Assembly: GCF_030581005.1 (NCBI RefSeq)
Contig: NZ_JAUQSX010000003.1
Coordinates: 1-64,000 of the forward strand
Reading direction: 5' to 3'
DNA: 64,000 nucleotides
DNA from: Hymenobacter mellowenesis
Lineage (GTDB): Bacteria > Bacteroidota > Bacteroidia > Cytophagales > Hymenobacteraceae
Below, in pieces: positions 51,185 to 59,909 of this stretch. The notes beneath the pieces were generated by a model that saw nothing but the letters and a program-made list of their open reading frames with translations, was not told the DNA's origin and did no database searches. Each line of letters starts with the position of its first letter. Positions within the stretch are counted from its first letter, which is position 1. The position numbers and the translations under genes are program-made.

Positions 51185-52237
51185 ATGAGTGCCTCCCCCA
51201 AACTTCGCCTCAACGTGCTCGACCAGTCGCCCATCCGGCCGGGCGCCACGCCCCGCCAGGCCCTGCTCGAAACCGTGGAACTGGCCAAGCTGGCCGACCG
51301 CCTCGGCTACACCCGCTTCTGGGTGAGCGAGCACCACAACACCAACACCCTGGCTGGCTCGACGCCGGAAGTGCTGCTGGCCCACCTCGGCAACCATACG
51401 CGGCACATCCGGCTGGGCTCGGGCGGCATCATGCTGCCGCACTACAGCGCCCTGAAAGTGGCCGAGAACTTCCGCATGCTCGAAAGCCTGTTTCCCGGCC
51501 GCATCGACCTGGGCATGGGCCGCGCGCCCGGCGCCGACCGCCTCACGGCCTACGCCCTCAATCCCGCCAACCAGTTCAACGAGAAGGACTTCGTGGAGCA
51601 GCTGATGGACCTGCAGGCCTACCTGCGCGATGAAAAAGTGCCCGATACCATTCATGAGCGGGTGATGGCCATTCCGCAGTCGGCCACCGCGCCGGAGCTG
51701 TGGATTCTGAGTTCCAGCGGCCAAAGCGGGCTGTTTGCGGCGCACCTGGGCATGGCGTTTTCGTTCGCGCAGTTTATCAACGGCACGGGCGGCCCGCAGG
51801 CCGTGCGGACGTACCGCGAGCGGTTCCGGCCCTCGCTGGAGCTGGCCGAGCCCTTGGCCAACGTAGCCGTATTCACCCTCTGCGCCGATACCGAGGAGAA
51901 AGCCGACGAGCTGCGCAAAGCCATGGACATGCAGCTCATCCGCTTCAACCGGGGCGAATTCCGCACCTTCCCCTCAGCCGAGGAAGTGCGCAGCTACCAA
52001 TTCACGGCCGAAGACCAGGCCCACCTGCTGCACAACCGCGCCCGCGTGGTGAGCGGCACGCCCGCGCAGGTGCACGCCCAGTTCACCCAAATGGCGGCCG
52101 AATACGGCGTGGATGAAATAACCGCCGTCACCATCACCGCCGATTTTGAGGACCGCCGCCGTTCCTACGAGCTGCTGGCCGAGGCGTTTGAGCTGGCCCC
52201 GGCCGGTGATGTAGCCGTTGCCCAAGCTGCCTGGTGA
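51185..52237 (+). CDS. LLM-class flavin-dependent oxidoreductase
   Basis: A 350-residue luciferase-like monooxygenase. The N terminus LRLNVLDQSPIRPG, the block RFWVSEHHNTNTLAGSTPEVLLAHL (in parts, about 46-70) and RIDLGMGRAPGADRL near 110 are typical of the MsnO8/YhbW-like group. It would use reduced flavin and oxygen on an unknown substrate. The start was moved to the ATG in MSASPKLRL. A weak hairpin followed by TTTTTG lies after the stop. Confidence 0.9.
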   Translation: MSASPKLRLNVLDQSPIRPGATPRQALLETVELAKLADRLGYTRFWVSEHHNTNTLAGSTPEVLLAHLGNHTRHIRLGSGGIMLPHYSALKVAENFRMLESLFPGRIDLGMGRAPGADRLTAYALNPANQFNEKDFVEQLMDLQAYLRDEKVPDTIHERVMAIPQSATAPELWILSSSGQSGLFAAHLGMAFSFAQFINGTGGPQAVRTYRERFRPSLELAEPLANVAVFTLCADTEEKADELRKAMDMQLIRFNRGEFRTFPSAEEVRSYQFTAEDQAHLLHNRARVVSGTPAQVHAQFTQMAAEYGVDEITAVTITADFEDRRRSYELLAEAFELAPAGDVAVAQAAW

Positions 52238-52378
52238 CTTGGCCGCAGCCCGTTGCTCCTCACTGCTGATAGTTCAAAGCGCCTGGTAATTTGCTGGGCG
52301 TTTTTGTTGTCGGTCAGATTGTTAGATTAATGCTGCCGCTGCCATGTAATGGCACTGTTGATGCGGAATCTATTCTTA

Positions 52379-52395
52379 TTTAGAATAAGTCCAGA
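52379..52395. promoter_or_regulatory. Upstream operator-like repeat, imperfect
   Basis: TTTAGA-ATAAG-TCCAGA is an imperfect copy of the perfect palindrome 34 bases downstream (same half-site, same five-base spacer). Two tandem sites before a siderophore-receptor gene fit a Fur-like repressor. Confidence 0.5.
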
Positions 52396-52412
52396 TAGTT
52401 TTAGGAATCTTG

Positions 52413-52429
52413 TTTAGACTGATTCTAAA
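52413..52429. promoter_or_regulatory. Perfect operator-like palindrome over the -7 box
   Basis: TTTAGA-CTGAT-TCTAAA has perfect six-base arms with a five-base spacer. It overlaps the -7 box TAAATTTG (52426-52433) of the TonB-receptor gene, where a repressor would block RNA polymerase. The AT-rich hexamer arms and the target gene suggest Fur; binding is inferred. Confidence 0.6.
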
Positions 52430-52433
52430 TTTG
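52426..52433 (+). promoter_or_regulatory. -7 box of the TonB-receptor gene
   Basis: TAAATTTG fits TAnnTTTG, 28 bases before the start codon, and shares four bases with the palindromic operator. Confidence 0.5.
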
Positions 52434-52461
52434 CAGCACCAATTACCCTTAGTGCTGCTGC

Positions 52462-54921
52462 ATGATTTCCAGAATCTTTACCCAAGTACTTTCTACGCTA
52501 GCGTTTTGCTTGTTGCTGACGGGCACCCTTAGCGCCCAGTCGCGTTCCGGCGCCATTTCCGGCATCATTCGGACCAGCGACGGCAAGCCGGCGGCTTTTG
52601 TCAGCGTGGGCATTCCCAAGTCTGGCAAAGGAACCAATACGGCCGAGGACGGCACCTACCAAATCCGGGGCGTTGAGCCCGGCACGCACGTGCTGCGGGT
52701 GTCTTTCGTGGGCCTGCAGTCGCAGGACCAGACGGTGACGGTGACCGCCGGCCAAACCACCAAAACGGATTTTGCCCTGACCGAAAGCGCGGCGCAGCTG
52801 AATGAGGTGGTGGTAACGGGCACGACGACCATCAACCGGCCGGCTTCGGCCAGCAAGGCCGACATCGCGCCCCTTGACCTGCCCCAGAGCATTGGCGTGG
52901 TGACGAGCACCGTCATTGCCGACCAGCAGGCCCAGCGCCTCGGCGACGTGCTCAAGAACGTGAGCGGCGTGTCGCTCACGCAGCAGCGCCAGGGCGTGGC
53001 CGAAACCTTTTCGGCGCGCGGCTACAGCATCGGCGTGGGCGGCGGGGGCGGCAGCATTTTCAAAAACGGCCTGATTTCCAACACCCAGGGCTTCCCGGAT
53101 GCCAGCACGCTGGAGTCGATTGAGGTGCTGAAGGGCAGCTCGGCGCTGCTCTACGGCAACGTGTCGGGCGGTCTGGTTATCAACATGGTGACCAAGAAGC
53201 CGCGCTACGAGTGGGGCGGCGAAGCGTCGATGCGCGTGGGCAGCTACAGCTTCTACAAGCCGATTGTGGACGTGTATGGCCCCCTCAGCAAGCGGCTGGC
53301 GTTCCGGCTGGTGGGCACCTACGAGAATGCGAAGAGCTTCCGCGACGTGGTGAAATCGGAGCGTGTGTACGTGAACCCTTCGCTGATGTACAAGCTGGGC
53401 GATAAAACCGACCTTCTAGTGCAGGGCGACTACCTCAAATCGAACATCACGCCCGACAACGGCGTGGGCGTCATCAACCAGAACGCCGACGTGCAGCTGC
53501 CGACCAGCGCCGTGCGCTCGCGCTTCATCAACGCGGTGTGGGCCTATAATAACACAGACCAATACTCGGCCTCGGCGGTGCTGAACCACCGCTTCAACGA
53601 GCAGTTCAAGCTGAACGCCATTGCCGGCATCATGGACACCCGCGTGAACGGCTTCGGCCTGAACGTGCCCAGCGCCATCACAGCCGTGGCCACCCGCAAG
53701 CTGGCCGTGGGCGACTACGCCCGGACGCTGGGCGGCGTGAAAACCGGCGAGCGGGACTACAACGCCCAACTGAACCTGACCGGCAAATTCGACACCGGCT
53801 TCCTGGGCCACCAGTTGCTGGTGGGCGGCGACTTCCTGCGCATCGTGAGCGAGAGCAACACGTTCAGCTACCGTAGCGCCAACGGCAGCACCGCGGCGGC
53901 CTATGACACCATCAACATCTTGGACCGCAGCCGGCGCCGGGAGCGCACCGACATGCCCGATAAATCGGTGCTGGCCCGCACCACTTCGCCGTCGTACCGC
54001 TTCGGGGCCTACGTGCAGGATTTGATTAGCCTCTCGCCCAAGTTCAAGGTGCTGGCCGGCGTGCGGTGGTCGTACCAGAACGTGAAGCAAACCACCATTT
54101 TCAACGAGGCCACGCAGGTGCAAACCAGCGGCACGCTGGACGACAAATACGACAAGGCCTTCTCGCCGAAAGGCGCGCTGATTTACCAGCCGCTGGCCAC
54201 CATGTCGCTCTACGCCAGCTACACCAACAACTTTACCGTGAACGCGGGCGTGGACCTGAATGGGAACCAGCTCCGGCCTTCGTTGGTGGACCAGTACGAG
54301 GCCGGCTTCAAAAACGAGCTGCTGAAAGGCCGGATTTTCACCAACCTGAGCGTGTACCGCTACCGCAACAGCAGCCTGGCCCAGGCCGCCATCCTGCCCG
54401 ATGGCTCGGTGAGCCCCACGGCCCGCGCCCTCACCGGCGAAACCACCAGCGACGGCATGGACGTGGACATCAACGGCAACTTTTCGAAGAACTTCTACTT
54501 CAACACCGGCTACGGCTACAACTTCCACCGCTACACCAACACGTCGGGCAAAACCGGCAGCCAGGTAGAAGGCGAGCGCCTCATCAACAACCCCGCCCAC
54601 ACGGCCAACGCCTCCATTTTCTACACCTTCGACCTGCCCGCGCTGCGCGGCTTCAAGCTCGGCGCCTCGGCCTTCTATACCGGCCAGCGCTTCGGTGGCC
54701 TCAACAACACAGTGAACCAAGCGCCGGCCTACGACCGCCTGGTTTCGCTCAGCGGCTTCACCACCATCGACCTGTCGGCGGGCTACACCTACCGCCATTT
54801 CTCGGTGCTGGCCAAGCTCTCCAACATCACCGACGAGATGAACTACGTGGTGCACGACCGGTACAGCATCAACCCGATTCCGCCCCGTCAGTTCCTGACC
54901 ACGCTCGGCTACAAGTTCTAA
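52462..54921 (+). CDS. TonB-dependent siderophore receptor
   Basis: An 819-residue outer-membrane receptor. After the signal peptide (cut near LSAQS) comes a carboxypeptidase-regulatory-like domain (about residues 27-110, GAISGIIRTSDGKPAAFVSV in parts), then the plug (IAPLDLPQSIGVVTSTVIADQQ, about 133-250) and a 22-strand barrel ending RQFLTTLGYKF with terminal Phe. The plug pattern is that of ferric-siderophore receptors. Tandem Fur-like palindromes precede it and a PepSY protein follows, a standard iron-uptake pair. Confidence 0.93.
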   Translation: MISRIFTQVLSTLAFCLLLTGTLSAQSRSGAISGIIRTSDGKPAAFVSVGIPKSGKGTNTAEDGTYQIRGVEPGTHVLRVSFVGLQSQDQTVTVTAGQTTKTDFALTESAAQLNEVVVTGTTTINRPASASKADIAPLDLPQSIGVVTSTVIADQQAQRLGDVLKNVSGVSLTQQRQGVAETFSARGYSIGVGGGGGSIFKNGLISNTQGFPDASTLESIEVLKGSSALLYGNVSGGLVINMVTKKPRYEWGGEASMRVGSYSFYKPIVDVYGPLSKRLAFRLVGTYENAKSFRDVVKSERVYVNPSLMYKLGDKTDLLVQGDYLKSNITPDNGVGVINQNADVQLPTSAVRSRFINAVWAYNNTDQYSASAVLNHRFNEQFKLNAIAGIMDTRVNGFGLNVPSAITAVATRKLAVGDYARTLGGVKTGERDYNAQLNLTGKFDTGFLGHQLLVGGDFLRIVSESNTFSYRSANGSTAAAYDTINILDRSRRRERTDMPDKSVLARTTSPSYRFGAYVQDLISLSPKFKVLAGVRWSYQNVKQTTIFNEATQVQTSGTLDDKYDKAFSPKGALIYQPLATMSLYASYTNNFTVNAGVDLNGNQLRPSLVDQYEAGFKNELLKGRIFTNLSVYRYRNSSLAQAAILPDGSVSPTARALTGETTSDGMDVDINGNFSKNFYFNTGYGYNFHRYTNTSGKTGSQVEGERLINNPAHTANASIFYTFDLPALRGFKLGASAFYTGQRFGGLNNTVNQAPAYDRLVSLSGFTTIDLSAGYTYRHFSVLAKLSNITDEMNYVVHDRYSINPIPPRQFLTTLGYKF

Positions 54922-55057
54922 AATTCTCGGCTTCGCCCGAAGCTCACCGATTGCACGGCTTAGTGGCTGGCAGGCTGAATCGAACCAGGCCGCTGCTTAA
55001 GCCGTGCAATCGTCGGTTCGGCCGGGCCCTCTGACCAACAAATACTTCCCTCCCTGC

Positions 55058-56350
55058 ATGAGCCCGCTCAAATCTGCCTTTCGCACCGTTCATCTCTGGC
55101 TGGGCCTGGCCTCGGGCCTGATTATCGTGTTTGTGTGCCTCACGGGCTGCGTGCTGGCTTTTGAAAAAGAGCTGGAGCAGTCCTGGCACTCCGAGCGCTA
55201 CTTCGTGGCACCGGCCAGCACGCCGCGCCTCTCGCTGGCCCAAGTAGCCGAGGCCGTGCGCGCCTACAAGCCCAAAGCCAAAATCGGCGGCCTGAAAGTG
55301 TACGCCGACCCCACCCGCACCGTGGAAGTAAGCCTCGCCGGTGCCCCGGAAGGCGGCAAGGGCCGCATGGGCCGGGAAGGTGGCCGCCTTGGCAACGGCG
55401 CTGAGGCGAAAGGCGGCGAAGCACGCGCCGCTGGCCGCCCGGCCGCCGGTGGTGCGCCCGGCGAAGGCCCCGGCAAAGATGGAAAAGGCGGCAAGGGCCG
55501 TGGCGAAGGTGGCGGCCCCCGCGTGTTCGTGAACCCCTACACCGCCGCCATCACCGGCGAGCTGAACCCGCGCGACAACTTTTTCAAGACCGTGGAGCAG
55601 TTGCACCGCGGCCTGGTAGCCGGCAAAGCGGGCAAGCTGGTGATGGGCATCAGCGCCACCGTTTTTCTGTTCATTTTGGCCACGGGCATCGTGCTGTGGT
55701 GGCCGGCGGCCCGCAAGGCTTTCAGCGCCCGCCTGAAGGTGAAGTGGGGCAGCGGCTGGAAGCGCCTCAACCACGACTTCCACATCGTGCTGGGTTTCTA
55801 CGCGTCCGTCTTCCTGTTCGTCATTGCCCTCACCGGCGTGGGCATGTCGTTCGATTGGGTAGGGGAGGGCATCAACAAGCTCACCCACTCGCCCCTGAAG
55901 CGCCCCGAAGCCCCGGAATCGGCCGCGCCCGCCGGGGCCGGCGTCGCGCCCTTTGCCCCCGATGCCGTGCTGGCCCTGGCCCGCCAGCAAGCCCCCGATG
56001 CCGAATTCTACGCCCTGCAACTGCCCAAGGACGCCAAAGGCAGCATCCGTGTGGCCGTGCTGCGCCCCGGCGCCATCACCGAAAATGCCACCGACGAAGT
56101 GTACCTCGACCAGTATTCCGGCCAACTCATCAGCGGGCAAACCTACGCCCAGCGGCCCGTGGGCCAGCGCATCCGCGGCCTGTTTAAGCCGGTGCACACG
56201 GGCGCCATTTTCGGCTGGCCCACCAAAGTGCTGGCCTTCGTGATGACGCTGCTCGGCGCCACGTTCCCCGTCACGGGCACCATTATGTGGCTCAACCGAC
56301 GGCGCAAGCAGCAGCGCAAACAGCGTCCGCTTGCAATAGCAGCCGGCTAA
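55058..56350 (+). CDS. PepSY-domain membrane protein (iron reductase-like)
   Basis: A 430-residue inner-membrane protein with four membrane helices (residues about 13-35, 186-208, 241-263 and 385-408) in the PepSY_TM layout often found beside siderophore receptors, where it is thought to reduce or release iron at the inner membrane. Histidines flank the helices (RTVHLW, EQLHRGL, NHDFHIVLG, PVHTG) and could bind haem. The first periplasmic domain carries an unusual Gly/Lys/Arg/Ala-rich insert of about 60 residues near 95-155. The start is the ATG in MSPLKSAF. Probably co-transcribed with the receptor. Confidence 0.85.
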   Translation: MSPLKSAFRTVHLWLGLASGLIIVFVCLTGCVLAFEKELEQSWHSERYFVAPASTPRLSLAQVAEAVRAYKPKAKIGGLKVYADPTRTVEVSLAGAPEGGKGRMGREGGRLGNGAEAKGGEARAAGRPAAGGAPGEGPGKDGKGGKGRGEGGGPRVFVNPYTAAITGELNPRDNFFKTVEQLHRGLVAGKAGKLVMGISATVFLFILATGIVLWWPAARKAFSARLKVKWGSGWKRLNHDFHIVLGFYASVFLFVIALTGVGMSFDWVGEGINKLTHSPLKRPEAPESAAPAGAGVAPFAPDAVLALARQQAPDAEFYALQLPKDAKGSIRVAVLRPGAITENATDEVYLDQYSGQLISGQTYAQRPVGQRIRGLFKPVHTGAIFGWPTKVLAFVMTLLGATFPVTGTIMWLNRRRKQQRKQRPLAIAAG

Positions 56351-56373
56351 CGAAACAGCTGCAAGAAAATAAA

Positions 56374-56418
56374 AAACGGGGTTGTGTCATTTTTAGAAAA
56401 ATTGACACAACCCCGTTT
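56374..56418. terminator. Perfect 16-bp inverted repeat, probable terminator
   Basis: AAACGGGGTTGTGTCA and TGACACAACCCCGTTT pair perfectly around an AT-rich loop just after the PepSY gene. The downstream T-run is short, so termination strength is uncertain. Confidence 0.65.
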
Positions 56419-56741
56419 GACGTTGCTCCGTAAGCGAAAAAAAACAGTGTGAGCCAGTTCTTATATTTGTGCAATAATTATAAAAGCTTGATTTTATTTT
56501 GTGGCCTGTTAATATTTCTCTTAAATAGTTGATATTAGATTACATTTGTGCTGCGAAGTGATGATATTGATTTAAAAACAGTCGTTATTATTCCCGATTT
56601 GGGTCATTGATTCCCAGATTAATTCTATTAAGCGCAAGTACAGGAAGCTCAAAAAACTGTGTGTTAATGGATTGAATGCACGAGGTTTTATTGGCCAAAA
56701 TATTGTTTTAGCGGGAGAGAACCAATTTTAACTCTCCTTCT
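56419..56741. other. AT-rich promoter region of the 349-residue cargo gene
   Basis: About 320 AT-rich bases with two TAnnTTTG boxes (TATATTTG at 56462 and TACATTTG at 56541). No gene seen. Confidence 0.5.
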
Positions 56742-57791
56742 ATGCGCTTATTTTACTTATCCTTTCGGGCAGCCATTTCAGGCATTTTACTACTAAGTGC
56801 CACGGCTTTTTCAAGCGCGGCCCAGCAGTGGCAGTATGCTACCACCGTGCATTCGAGGCTCAATGCTTCCGACGAACCGCTGGCCGTTGACGGTTCGCTC
56901 GCCACGGCGGCCCGCATTGAGGCGCCAGCCCTGCTTGGCGCGGCACGCTTGCGGGTGGCTTTCCCGTCGACGGTGCGGAGCGGTGGCCGGGCCGGCTTGA
57001 TTATCCAGATGGGTTCGAACGTGGACCTGGGCATATTGACCGGCACCAGCATCCGCACCTACATGAATGGCAACGCCGGCTACGAGCAGAATATATCGGT
57101 GGCCTCGCTGCTCGACCTGAGCGTGACCGGCAGCAACAAAGTGGCGGTTGAATTTCCGGTGACCAGCGACTTCAACCAGATTGAAGTGCGCACCGCCGGC
57201 CTCGTCAGCGCCAGTGTCAGTGTCGATATTTTCGCCGCCTATGGCACCATCACCCCACTGCCGGTAGAGTTGGTGGCCTTCCAGGGCAAAGCCACGGCCG
57301 CCGGCGTGGCCCTGACGTGGAACACGGCCACGGAACGCAACAACGACCATTTCGTGGTAGAGCGGACCAACGGCGCGTCGGATGCGTTCTACGCCATTGG
57401 CCAGGTAAAGGGCGCCGGTAGCAGCAGCCAGGCTCGTGAATACCAGTTCGTCGATGTCACCCCGAACGCCATCAGCTATTACCGCTTGCGCCAGGTCGAT
57501 GCCGATGGTAAAGAATCGTTTAGCCCAGTCGTGATGGTGAAGAGCAACATCAAAACCACCGAGTTAGTGGCTTACCCCAGCCCGGCGGCCGAAACGCTGA
57601 CCGTGGCCGGCGCGGCCGGCACTTCCTTCGGCGTGTTCAACCAGTATGGCCAGAAGCTGCAGGAGGCAAAACTGACCCTTGAGCCACGCCAACAACTGGA
57701 CGTGCGCAGCCTGCCCAACGGCGTGTATTTCCTGCGCGACCTGACCACCGGCCAAAGCACCCGGTTTGTGAAAGCTGCCGCCACGCGCTAG
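56742..57791 (+). CDS. Small type IX secretion cargo protein
   Basis: A 349-residue exported protein with a signal peptide (cut near SSAAQ), a compact beta-rich domain (about 30-175), the linker LPVELVAFQGKATAAG that in this phylum often precedes the sorting region, an Fn3-like module (LTWNTATERNNDHFVVERT) and a Por sorting domain (LVAYPSPAAETLTVAG to GQSTRFVKAAATR). The function of the N-terminal domain is unknown. Confidence 0.87.
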   Translation: MRLFYLSFRAAISGILLLSATAFSSAAQQWQYATTVHSRLNASDEPLAVDGSLATAARIEAPALLGAARLRVAFPSTVRSGGRAGLIIQMGSNVDLGILTGTSIRTYMNGNAGYEQNISVASLLDLSVTGSNKVAVEFPVTSDFNQIEVRTAGLVSASVSVDIFAAYGTITPLPVELVAFQGKATAAGVALTWNTATERNNDHFVVERTNGASDAFYAIGQVKGAGSSSQAREYQFVDVTPNAISYYRLRQVDADGKESFSPVVMVKSNIKTTELVAYPSPAAETLTVAGAAGTSFGVFNQYGQKLQEAKLTLEPRQQLDVRSLPNGVYFLRDLTTGQSTRFVKAAATR

Positions 57792-57814
57792 GCTTTCGCG
57801 CTTGCTCTCAACGA

Positions 57815-57845
57815 AAACAGGCCCCACCACGGGGCCTGTTTTTTT
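57815..57845. terminator. Bidirectional terminator
   Basis: AAAACAGGCCCC and GGGGCCTGTTTTTTT form a 12-bp stem with loop ACCAC between the convergent cargo and TauE/SafE genes. Confidence 0.9.
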
Positions 57846-58614
57846 ATGCAAACGTCTCCCAGCCCAGTTTCAGGATAAAGGCGCCCACCACCACCAGAAA
57901 AAGCACCCGCACGAAGCCCGTGCCTTGCCGCAGCGCCATGCGCGCGCCCAGTGTCGAGCCCAGCATGTTGCAAATGGCCATGGGAATAGCCACCCGATAC
58001 AGCACATGTCCGGTTGAGATGAAAAAAATGAGCCCGGCAATGTTGGTGGCCACGTTCACAAACTTGGCCGAGGCCGACGCCGCCAGAAAATCATAGCCAA
58101 ACAGCCCTACAAAGGCAAATAGCAGTAAGCTACCCGTACCCGGCCCAAAAAAGCCGTCATAAAACCCAATGGCCAATCCCAGCACCACCCCGGTAATAAT
58201 CTCGCGGCGGCCGTGCAGGCTTGGCGCATGCAGGCTCCCAAAATCCTTGCGCCACAGCGTGTATGCGGCCATAGCCGTGAGCAGCACCAGCACCAGGGGC
58301 CGCACCGCTTCCTTGTGCAGGCTGCTGGCGGCCCTGGCGCCCAGCAGTGCAAACCCACCCGCCACCAGCGCCGTGATGGCCACCGTGCGCCAGCGCAGCG
58401 GCACGGCATCGGGGCCGCCCAGGTAGCGGCGCAGGGCCGCCGCTGTGCCCGCCAGGCTGGCCACTTTGCCCGTGCCCAGCACGGTGGCGTAGGGCACCTC
58501 GGGCAGCAATAGCACCATAGCCGGTAGCTGAATGAGCCCGCCGCCGCCTACTTGGGCATCAATAAAACCCGCCAGCGCGGCGAAAAAGTAGAGATAGAAC
58601 AGCTCAAGGGTCAT
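57844..58614 (-). CDS. TauE/SafE-family membrane transporter
   Basis: A 256-residue inner-membrane protein with seven to eight membrane segments. The family blocks are FFAALAGFIDAQVGGGGLIQLPAM near the start and GFYDGFFGPGTGSLLLFAF near residue 145. It probably exports sulfite or an organosulfonate anion. The start is the ATG in MTLELFYLYF; the long upstream frame antisense to the SIMPL gene is not similar to the family. Confidence 0.9.
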   Translation of the reverse strand: MTLELFYLYFFAALAGFIDAQVGGGGLIQLPAMVLLLPEVPYATVLGTGKVASLAGTAAALRRYLGGPDAVPLRWRTVAITALVAGGFALLGARAASSLHKEAVRPLVLVLLTAMAAYTLWRKDFGSLHAPSLHGRREIITGVVLGLAIGFYDGFFGPGTGSLLLFAFVGLFGYDFLAASASAKFVNVATNIAGLIFFISTGHVLYRVAIPMAICNMLGSTLGARMALRQGTGFVRVLFLVVVGAFILKLGWETFA

Positions 58615-58695
58615 GGCGCGAAGGTAGAGCTTTCCGTCCCGGCCGGAATTGGCAATATCCTCGGCGGTGGCTCGTTGTGCTTGAAAATTAAGCCC

Positions 58696-59418
58696 ATGAA
58701 GCCGGTCTGGAAATTCGTCGTCTTGCCCCTGTTCGCCACCTTGAGCGCCTGTCAGGCCCCCACTGGCCCGGGTGCTGCGCCGCGCCAGGTGCGCAGCAGC
58801 GGCTACGGCAGCGTGACCGTGTACCCAGACTATGCCGAGCTGACGGTGGACGCCGAGTTCACCCGGCCCAAGCTGAAAGACGCCGTGGCCGAAGTGCAAG
58901 CCGTGGTCGACCAAGTGCTGGCGGTGTCTCGCCGCTACGCGCCCGGGCCCAACGAGGTGCGCGTGAGCAGCACGTCATCCAACAAGGAGTTTGACTATGT
59001 GCGCGGCAAGGAAGTGTTTCTGGGCTTCAATTCCTCGCAATCGGTCACGGTGCGCGTCAACGACCTGCGGCGCCTCTCGCCGTTCCTCGAAGAGCTGCTG
59101 GCCACCCGCATCAGCCGCATCAAAGACTTGGGCTATGGCCATAGCCGCGCCGACAGCCTGCACCGCGAAGCGGCCGCTCTCGCCCTCACGGACGCTATCA
59201 AAACCGCCGATAAAATGTGCGCCGCCCTGCACGTGCGGCGCGGCGCGGTGCTTGAAGCCAGCGACGGCACCGGCCCCGAAAGCAGCGACAGCGGCTGGGA
59301 CCGGCCGCGCACCAACATCCAGCTGTACAGCAAAGGCTTTGGCGGCCGCGGCTTCAAAACCAGCCCCGAATTGCTGCGCTTCGCTAGCACCTGCTCCCTC
59401 ACCTCGGCGCTGGAGTAG
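58696..59418 (+). CDS. SIMPL-domain lipoprotein
   Basis: A 240-residue lipoprotein: signal peptide with lipobox LSAC (cysteine near residue 17), then a SIMPL domain (GYGSVTVYPDYAELTVDAEF, about residues 37-56, and the long helix AVAEVQAVVDQVLAVSRRY). The family is exported in many bacteria and has no firm function. It diverges from the TauE/SafE gene. Confidence 0.85.
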   Translation: MKPVWKFVVLPLFATLSACQAPTGPGAAPRQVRSSGYGSVTVYPDYAELTVDAEFTRPKLKDAVAEVQAVVDQVLAVSRRYAPGPNEVRVSSTSSNKEFDYVRGKEVFLGFNSSQSVTVRVNDLRRLSPFLEELLATRISRIKDLGYGHSRADSLHREAAALALTDAIKTADKMCAALHVRRGAVLEASDGTGPESSDSGWDRPRTNIQLYSKGFGGRGFKTSPELLRFASTCSLTSALE

Positions 59419-59456
59419 CCACCCTGAAACCGAGGCGACACACGAACTAGCGGCGG

Positions 59457-59900
59457 CTAATAGGGGTAAGGGCTACCAGCCGGGCCTCCGGCAATGACGA
59501 GCAGGTAAACCAGCGCGGCCACCAAAGGCAGCGTCACAGCCAGGCAAATCAGGAGCGGCTTCCGGATGCTTTTAATTGGAAAATCCCCCCAGTTCAGCAC
59601 AAATTTCTTGAAATAGGCTTCCAGGCCCATGGCCCCGGCATAGCCAATCACCAATGGCAGCCACATACCGCCCACCCGATTGGGCAAGTACGACGTGAGC
59701 CACAGCAGCAGCAGCGTGTAGCCGATGCTACCCCACAGGGCTTTGCGCGCAGCCTCGGGCTGGCCCACGTCGCGCAGGTTTTGGGCCATTAGTAAGCCGC
59801 CGACAATGGCGCTGAACAGCATCGAAAAGCCCCGAATGGCCTGCGCCGAATACAAGGGGACATTGGGTTTGAGCGTCGTTGCCAGCGGGTCGGCTTCCAT
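59457..59900 (-). CDS. Small membrane protein of unknown function
   Basis: A 147-residue protein with four hydrophobic segments (RGFSMLFSAIVGGLLMAQNL, ALWGSIGYTLLLLWLTSYL, MWLPLVIGYAGAMGLEAYF, LLICLAVTLPLVAALVYLL). It lies nine bases downstream of dnaB and probably shares its transcript. Not recognised. Confidence 0.6.
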   Translation of the reverse strand: MEADPLATTLKPNVPLYSAQAIRGFSMLFSAIVGGLLMAQNLRDVGQPEAARKALWGSIGYTLLLLWLTSYLPNRVGGMWLPLVIGYAGAMGLEAYFKKFVLNWGDFPIKSIRKPLLICLAVTLPLVAALVYLLVIAGGPAGSPYPY

Positions 59901-59909
59901 TAGCTAAGA

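Noticed and set aside
53416..54855. A 479-codon open frame opposite the TonB receptor
   Set aside because: Shadow of a well-supported receptor gene; no motif and no own context.
54944..56197. A 417-codon open frame opposite the PepSY gene
   Set aside because: Antisense shadow; residues are mostly Gly, Ala, His from the complementary GC-rich strand.
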